Shown: one piece after another, positions 58,078 through 64,000 of the stretch
Layout: the number at the start of each line of letters is the position of its first letter
Numbering within the stretch: the first letter of the stretch is position 1
DNA from: Trema orientale
Taxonomy: Eukaryota; Streptophyta; Magnoliopsida; Rosales; Cannabaceae
Assembly (NCBI GenBank): GCA_002914845.1
Contig: JXTC01000463.1
Coordinates: 1 to 64,000, forward strand
Length of the DNA: 64,000 bases
Reading direction: 5' to 3'
Notes under the pieces: generated by a model
What the model was told of the DNA's origin: nothing
Seen by the model: only the letters and a program-made list of their open reading frames with translations
The model's database searches: none
Position numbers and translations under genes: made by a program

Positions 58078-59580
58078 TTTTATTTTTTTTCCTTGTTTTT
58101 TCCTTTCCCTAAGTGACCAAATGTTTTTGCTCCATACTTAAGATACTTTAAGAAATTGTCAGCATTGTAAAGCTTATATCTCCTCCAATCTACATGAGAT
58201 AATGAAAATTTAAAATCAAGCTTCTTTGTTTTCGTTTTTTTTTTTTCTTTTTTCTATTAGCTCAAATTAATTTTTTTAATTTATTATCTTGTTGTATTAT
58301 TTTCTTGTATGCATTTTTCTTTTTACTAGTTTTGTTTGTTCATGTTAATTAGTTATTTAATGAATTACTCCATGCATTTTTTTATGATATGATATTCCAT
58401 GTAATATGCATATTTGATAGTAGTAATATAGTGTTAATAGTAATATTTGAAAGATGTATATCGGAGATTATTAGACGAATGACAATTTGACTATATACAT
58501 TGAGAAAAATATTTTTGATATTATTGAAAATAAGACTATTATGCAACGTTTTCAAACGATGAAAATTTGTCGGGAGCAATTATAATGTACTTCAATTATT
58601 TGATATTAGAATGATAATATTATGAATTTTTTGTGTCCTTTTTCATGCTAAAAAAAAATTGCATCATGCTTCCACTAAATAAAATTTTGGCTTATCTCCA
58701 ATTTTTCAGACATGTAACAAGGTTAATAAAAAAACTTATGGAAGAAAGGAAGTCCTACTCTAATGGATTTCCCTTTAGAAAATAGGAAATTAAGTTGTGA
58801 AAGCAATGCTTCTGTTCGCATTTAAATCTAACCGGAAAGTCAAAGTAGAGTAACACTCTGACTGTATCTAACATGTACAAATTCTGACTTTGTTATTTTT
58901 AGAGTGATTTTTTTATTTTCCCTACAAATGAAGGTTTGGTTTTCTCACCTTATTGAAGTTCTTCTACATCCTTTGCATTTTTTTTTTTTTTTGGGAAGGA
59001 AAGATCACCTGCTTTGCATTTTCCTTTTGTTGGTTTTGGTAACATTAATTTGACATAGACATAAACCACTGTTGGTATCTACATTGCCTTCCCCCCTTAT
59101 GAAAATGCATAAATTCCAATAAACATATTTAAAAAGAAACAAAAAAAACATATAAATCAACCAAGCTGCACAACAATTTATCTTTCCCCCAAAAAAAAAC
59201 CCAGTTAAATATGCTGATTAATTGTCTTACATCCATCATAAATAATTCTTTTGCCCACCAGTAAAACTATTATTTCTTCATTTCAAAAAAAAAAAAAATT
59301 GCATGCATGCGTAAGATTTATTTATTTTTTATTCATTTCCAAATAGTCACAAAAAAAAAAACCGCTGTATATTTCTGAATTAAAATTTTCCGATATCACT
59401 ATTAAGGAAAAAAGAAAACCATTATTTTTTTTTTTTGAAAAGGAAATGGAAAACCATTATTAGTACATAAAAAATTAGTATAATTAATCTAATCCTAATC
59501 TATATGGTTCAAATTATCAAAACAATACTATTTACTATTTAAAATTAAAAAGGGCCAAAAAAAAAAAAAAAAATTCAAAA
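57961..59580. other. Intergenic DNA before CNOT10
   Basis: AT-rich, with a (TTCT)n microsatellite at 58049-58078 and several poly-A/T runs. The minus-strand open frame at 58382-58579 shows no recognisable domain. No gene or element end seen. Confidence 0.5.
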
Positions 59581-59634
59581 TCAAAATCTCAAATCCCAGC
59601 AAGGAAAAGAAGCCCCTCTCTCTTTCTCTCTCTC

Positions 59635-59640
59635 TATAAA
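59635..59640 (+). promoter_or_regulatory. Possible TATA box of CNOT10, after a CT-rich run
   Basis: TATAAA follows a CT run (CTCTCTCTTTCTCTCTCTC, 59616-59634). It lies 335 bases before the CNOT10 ATG, which would make a long leader, so its use is uncertain. Confidence 0.4.
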
Positions 59641-59804
59641 CCTTCGTTTTATTATTATCCTTATAAAATCTCAAAACCCCAAAATTTGGCGTAATTAGGT
59701 TTTATTTTTTTTCTTCACTGCGAATCGGGACACATCTCATCTCAGACTGAGACTCAAAATTCTCACGGCTAAACAAACTCAACCAAGTGTCTCTCTCCGC
59801 ACCA

Positions 59805-59871
59805 TTAGGGTTTTCCTTTCTCCACATTCCATTCCGTTCTCCGATTCTCTCATTACCACTTTTTAGGGTTT
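59805..59871 (-). promoter_or_regulatory. Two telo-boxes in the CNOT10 5' region
   Basis: TTAGGGTTT occurs at 59805-59813 and again at 59863-59871 (AAACCCTAA on the minus strand). Both are within 165 bases of the CNOT10 start codon. Confidence 0.7.
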
Positions 59872-59880
59872 CCCCCATTA

Positions 59881-59886
59881 ATGTGA
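59881..59886 (+). promoter_or_regulatory. Start-stop upstream ORF (ATGTGA) in the CNOT10 leader
   Basis: ATG followed directly by TGA, 84 bases before the CNOT10 ATG. The surrounding bases (ATTAATGTG) give a T at -3 and a T at +4, a weak context. In plants, AUG-stop elements can stall ribosomes and reduce downstream translation (known for the boron transporter NIP5;1). Whether this one is transcribed is not known. Confidence 0.45.
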
Positions 59887-59969
59887 AGAATCGTGTTTGT
59901 TTGGTTTCGGTTTTGGGTTTCCGTGCATTTGGATTACGCTGTTTGGCTCTCTGATTGGTCGATCCGTTC

Positions 59970-62606
59970 ATGGAAGCTCGGGATTCGTCCTCGCCGGCCG
60001 CGAATCGGGATGGGCCTTCTACTCCTCCTCCTCCGCCACCGCCGCCCGCGGTGGTGGTGGAGGACGACGCCGTTTTGTCCGTCGCCGCTGCGCTCTCCAA
60101 GGACGCCGCCCTGCACTTCCAGTCCGGGAAGTTCGCCGAGTGCGTCGATGTCTTGAACCAGCTCTTACTCAAGAAACCTGACGATCCCAAGGTGAGAATC
60201 TGGGGGAGTTTGACTCCCCGTTTTTTTTTTTTTAGGTTTGTGAGTGATGGGTCGGATTGAAGATGCTTATTTTTGTTTTGAATTGTAGTTGGTGTTGCTT
60301 ATCGCTATTCGATCTTCGTAAAATTGTGAGAAATTTAGTGTTAAAATGGGGCGAAATGGATACAATTGGATTCGTTTGAGTTGATGAAGTTCGTGGTTTT
60401 TGGTGGATTTTGGATTGGAGGATTAGTTCGATGCTATCGTTTATCTTGTTGTTTAATTTGACTTTTTATTTAGCAAATGGGCATATAAATTGGAGCGGAT
60501 ACTGATGCTTGGTGGATATTTTGTGTTGTAATTGGGAAGTATTCTGTTGATGGCCTACATGAGTTTGTTAAGATCGAAAATCTAGTTATATTTTGTCAAG
60601 TGTGATTTGAAATGTCACGAAAGTGAGGGTATAGCACAATTATACGCTGGCAGTTTCTGAGTGTTCTCTTAGGAGGTCGATTTCTTCTATTAATAATGCA
60701 GAACAATATTTTTAAAATTTGACTATGTTAGCTCTTGGAAGACTGCTTGGATTTTCATTTATGAAGGTGTGCATTTTTTATTTCTTTGAAGAATGGGGTT
60801 GATTTATGGTTGCAATTTGATTCAATGTCAATAAGTGTTTGGTTTTGTGAATATATATATATATATACACACACATATATATATATATATATTTTGTTTC
60901 AAATGAAACATATATATATATATATACACACATATAGTTTGAAATGAAGTTATTATTATATTTTCCCTTCTTTTGTTTTTTACTTTTGAATTGATGCTTA
61001 TAAGTTAATATTATCAGGTTTTTCACAACATTGCAATTGCGGAATACTTTCGGGATGGTTGTTCAGATCCAAAGAGATTGCTAGACGTACTTAACAATGT
61101 GAAGGTGTATTCCCTTTTTCTTTCTCCTTTTTTCGTGCACCAATAGTTCTCTTGTATTGCATTTATCAAACATATGGGCGCATAATTCTGCGGACATTAT
61201 GTACATCTAACCAAGTCAAGTTGTTAAACAGTCTGAGGTTATTATAGATTCATAAAGTATCTTTTGACAAGTTCACATATTTCTTGGCACAAAGAAGGTT
61301 GAGGTCCTCAAATTTCCATTTTCATAATGTAAAAATATTGTTTGTGCAAATATCTCACGTTACCCTTTGTGTTTCTCTGTGTGTTGACTTAGGTTAGGGG
61401 AGTTTAGTCTTTTGAAATATTATGTTGTTATTCTGTTTTATGCGATCTCCTCATAATACCTGTTTGCTTTGTCGCATTATTTTGTACAAGGTCCTTTGAA
61501 CTGGTTTGCAGTTGAGTTTGCATGCCTTTATCTTCAATTGTTTGATAGGGTGAATTTTGGTTGCAAGTTTAGTTTTTCATTCTAATTTTTTTTTTCTTTG
61601 ATAGCTGTGGTCATTTTTGTCGTCTTTTCCCTTTCAATTTTAATATTTTATTTTATTTATTTATTCGTTTTTGTGAAACGCATAGACAGACACTAAGGCA
61701 TTCCTCCTTGAGGCAAGGGTAAGCCTTAAAAAAGACAAAAACTTCATAAAACTTGAGATACGTAGAACATTTCATAATTGTAAACAATACATAATCTCTC
61801 AAACTCGGTAAGTCTACAGTTATTAAGAAGCTTAAAATAGTTCTAAAAACTAGCTAGAGTTGAAAAGCATAGCTGCATAGAGATAGATCATAAATATAAT
61901 GGCATTTGTAGACATTCTTCTTCTCAAAACCCTATTGCCCCTGCTTCTTTATTTGCTGTCTACAAGTTCTTTTTTTTTTTTTTTGTGGGGGGGGGGGGGG
62001 GGGGGGTGATTTTTATGTTTAGTTGATCCCATAAATGCAGGCTGAAAAGCATAAATAGACCCATAATTTTTTAAACCACCAAGGCCAATATTAACTGAGC
62101 TGTACCTTTCCATTTAAAGGTCATACCTCAAGCTTTGAGAGAATGCCATGAGGCCTGCTCCTCACGATGCACAACTGAGGCTTATGCCTCATGGCATTTT
62201 TTTTCTTTATTTGCCATGTTGATGATAAATTGTAGAAGTTATAAAATACAGTGAGCATTGGCTATGTGAGCGTCATTTCTTTGCAGTTGTTGATTTGCTT
62301 ATTTCCATTTGCTACAATAACTGGTGTATGATGTGGCGCCCCTTTACTTTGACTTGCTTTAATTTGCATTTTATGCAATTCCTTCAGAAGCTAGAAAGTA
62401 ATATCATAGGTTCTGCTTGTTGGAAATGACATAATTACTATTCTCTATTCTCTAATTGATGATATTGCTATATTTAGAGCTCGTCAGAATTACAATTACT
62501 GGCTATAGGCATAATATAATAGGAACTGTTCGTTCTTTTTTGTTTATTTGGACTAGGTAATCTCATACTTTTCTTTGTTCATTTCTACTCGTAATTTCTA
62601 ATTCTT

Positions 62607-62637
<31 letters not shown>

Positions 62638-63193
62638 TAGAAGAGGAGTGAAGAGCTTGCACAAGCATCTGGAGAGCAGGGGGAGGCTAGTGGCAGCGTT
62701 GGAAATAAAGTTATGTTAGGGTCTAAAGGATCTAATACATTGGCGCATCCATTTTCTGCTTCTAGTAATTCAAGTACTGTTTACATGGATGAGTTTGACA
62801 CTTGTGTTGCTACCCTAAACATAGTATGTTCACATGGTCAATTTATCAGGTTTTTGCTTCCAGTGTTGATTGATAAGTTTTTTCCTCTGTATTTGTTCGA
62901 TTGATGTGTTTGTGTTGAATTTGGACGTCTCTAGGCGGTTATCTGGTTCCATTTTCATGAATATGTGAAAGCATTATCAGTTCTTGATCCTTTATATCAA
63001 AATATTGGACCCATTGATGAGGTACGTGAAATTATGAGCATAACAATCTTCTGATTTTTTTCTTAATCGAGTACTAAATGGTAATAGCATCTTGAAGCAC
63101 TTCTCTTCTTGTTAAATGCAGACAACGGCACTTCATATTTGCCTTTTGTTGCTGGATGTTGGGCTCGCTTGCCATGATGCACCAAAGTCGGCA
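59970..63193 (+). CDS. CNOT10: CNOT10 homologue (CCR4-NOT complex subunit 10), 5' part
   Basis: Five exons are in the window: 59970-60191, 61018-61104, 62641-62823, 62935-63021 and 63122-63193, all in phase 0 with GT..AG borders. The gene continues beyond 64000. Protein: acidic/proline-rich N-terminus (PSTPPPPPPPPAVVVEDD), then a TPR-like region ALHFQSGKFAECVDVLNQLL, KVFHNIAIAEYFRDGCSDPK, LLDVLNNVKKRSEELAQASG, and AVIWFHFHEYVKALSVLDPL, as in plant CNOT10. CCR4-NOT removes poly-A tails from mRNA in the cytoplasm; CNOT10 is a scaffold subunit that works with CNOT11 in animals. The ATG at 59970 is the first in frame. Intron 2 is 1.5 kb with a poly-G run (61986-62007). No disabling change is visible. 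Confidence 0.92.
60855..60940 (+). repeat. (TA)n/(CA)n microsatellite in CNOT10 intron 1
   Basis: Alternating TATATATATA and ACACACATATATA runs interrupted by TTTTGTTTCAAATGAAACA. The middle part is a small palindrome (GTTTCAAATGAAAC). Confidence 0.85.
61986..62215 (+). repeat. CNOT10 intron 2: poly-G run and a short inverted repeat
   Basis: A T run is followed by about 22 Gs with one interrupting T near the end (61985-62008). Further on, ATGCCATGAGGC (62143-62154) and GCCTCATGGCAT (62187-62198) form a 12-bp inverted repeat with a 32-base loop. No known element is recognised. Confidence 0.75.
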
Positions 63194-64000
63194 GTAAGTT
63201 TTTATTTTAATCATGTTTGATTTGTTGCTTAATTTTGATTTACATTGTGATTTGTCATTTAGGAATGACTCTAATGTCATCTAGAGCTAGTGATGAATGC
63301 AAAGCCCCATATGTTTTGCTGGAGATTCTTGTTTTGTGATTGTACATGTTAAGTGCTCTCAATAAGTTCATTGAATTGATTTTGGTTGTAGCTCTAGTGG
63401 GAGTTCTTATATGTACCCAGGGACCAGTGATTTATACAGACAGTTATATCGTTCTCTCTCTCTCTCTCTCCTTATTTTTCATTTTTAAACTATGATTTCA
63501 ATTTTTCTGTCTGCAAGTTTCAAAACTTATTCTTTTGCTGTTCTCCTACCTTTTTTTTGAAAAAAGTTTTTTGCTTCTTCCTTTTGAAGTTAGCACGAAA
63601 TCAACCGTGTTGAACACTATACCAAGTTACAGACTAGAGAGTTTTGGGAAAACTTACCTTGACTATGGTTGAAGAGCGTCCTATGTAATGCAAGATATAT
63701 GTTCTCTCATTCACGTATTCCTTGTAATTGACTTTGTGTGTATTAATTCGATTTGTAAGAATGAACTTTATTTACTTCCCAAAAAAAAAGTGAATGCATT
63801 TACTTTACTAAAGAAGTGATAGGAGGATAAACTTTTTTCAAGTTGTCAACCCAAACTCCTCTTTTTTCCTTTATTTTATTTTATTATTTTTAGTTTAAAC
63901 ATTTAATGGAAGGATTAGGTTAGTCTCCTCTGTTTGCACTTAGCATCTTACTTGCTGCTCAGTTCCTGCCATATGTTGTGTTTTCTCTAGTATGTGAAGT
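63194..64000 (+). other. CNOT10 intron 5, running to the window edge
   Basis: It starts GTAAGT. A (CT)n run lies at 63453-63470. I found no further exon with a good acceptor and CNOT10-like coding before 64000, so the next exon is probably outside the window. Confidence 0.6.

Noticed and set aside
59682-59692. Possible E2F site (TTTGGCGT) before CNOT10
   Set aside because: The last consensus base does not fit TTTSSCGC, and it stands alone; chance is likely.
59702-60190. 162-codon minus-strand frame with a poly-Gly run, opposite CNOT10 exon 1
   Set aside because: The Gly run is the complement of the CNOT10 proline codons. The plus-strand frame continues through four further exons matching CNOT10.

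Overview
The window is nuclear DNA of a flowering plant, most likely a dicot. It is AT-rich, its genes have long introns with GT..AG borders, and it is full of plant-type transposable elements: Copia and Gypsy LTR retrotransposons primed by tRNA-Met or tRNA-Asp, hAT and CACTA DNA transposons, Mutator-like repeats and MITEs. I cannot name the species. Only three host genes are well supported, all on the + strand: a NAC transcription factor (31070-34979), a RIF1 homologue (49305-55481), and the 5' part of CNOT10, a CCR4-NOT subunit (59970 to the window edge).

Region 1-24.6 kb is a pile of nested transposons. A minus-strand Copia element occupies 1-2590 (gag, a long leader full of palindromes, PBS, 5' LTR). 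Next comes an old, deleted minus-strand Copia element (about 2859-24644) that has been split repeatedly. Its left LTR carries a MITE (3417-3669) and a 3.6 kb hAT transposon (3845-7435) with a perfect 8-bp target duplication. Its interior carries a non-autonomous hAT (7553-8521) and a 10.4 kb Ty3/Gypsy element of the chromodomain (Tekay-like) type (8977-19412), and that element's right LTR was hit by a CACTA-type element (17418-18503). Its right LTR carries a 3.8 kb inverted-repeat element built from GGTTACTAGTAACC-like tandem repeats (20810-24594).

Region 24.6-31 kb is mostly intergenic, with an LTR-like stretch, a possible LINE tail and a hairpin MITE. Region 31-37.9 kb holds the NAC gene and several copies of a MITE family that sits in or beside (TA)n runs. 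Three of these copies lie in NAC intron 1, next to a 78-base assembly gap. Region 37.9-49 kb is a second retrotransposon cluster: a Copia LTR remnant, a RE1-like Copia element split by a 5.6 kb non-autonomous Gypsy-type element with a tRNA-Asp PBS, and the LTR and leader of a third Copia element.

Region 49-64 kb is the gene-rich end. RIF1 has a perfect E2F-type palindrome and a telo-box just before its start codon, which fits an S-phase/telomere-linked gene. CNOT10 has two telo-boxes and an ATG-TGA start-stop upstream ORF in its presumed leader. RIF1 acts in replication timing, telomeres and break repair in other eukaryotes; CNOT10 acts in mRNA deadenylation; NAC is a DNA-binding regulator. 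They share no pathway and are simply neighbours. All transposon-encoded proteins seen here are broken by stops or frameshifts. I found no tRNA, rRNA or CRISPR.
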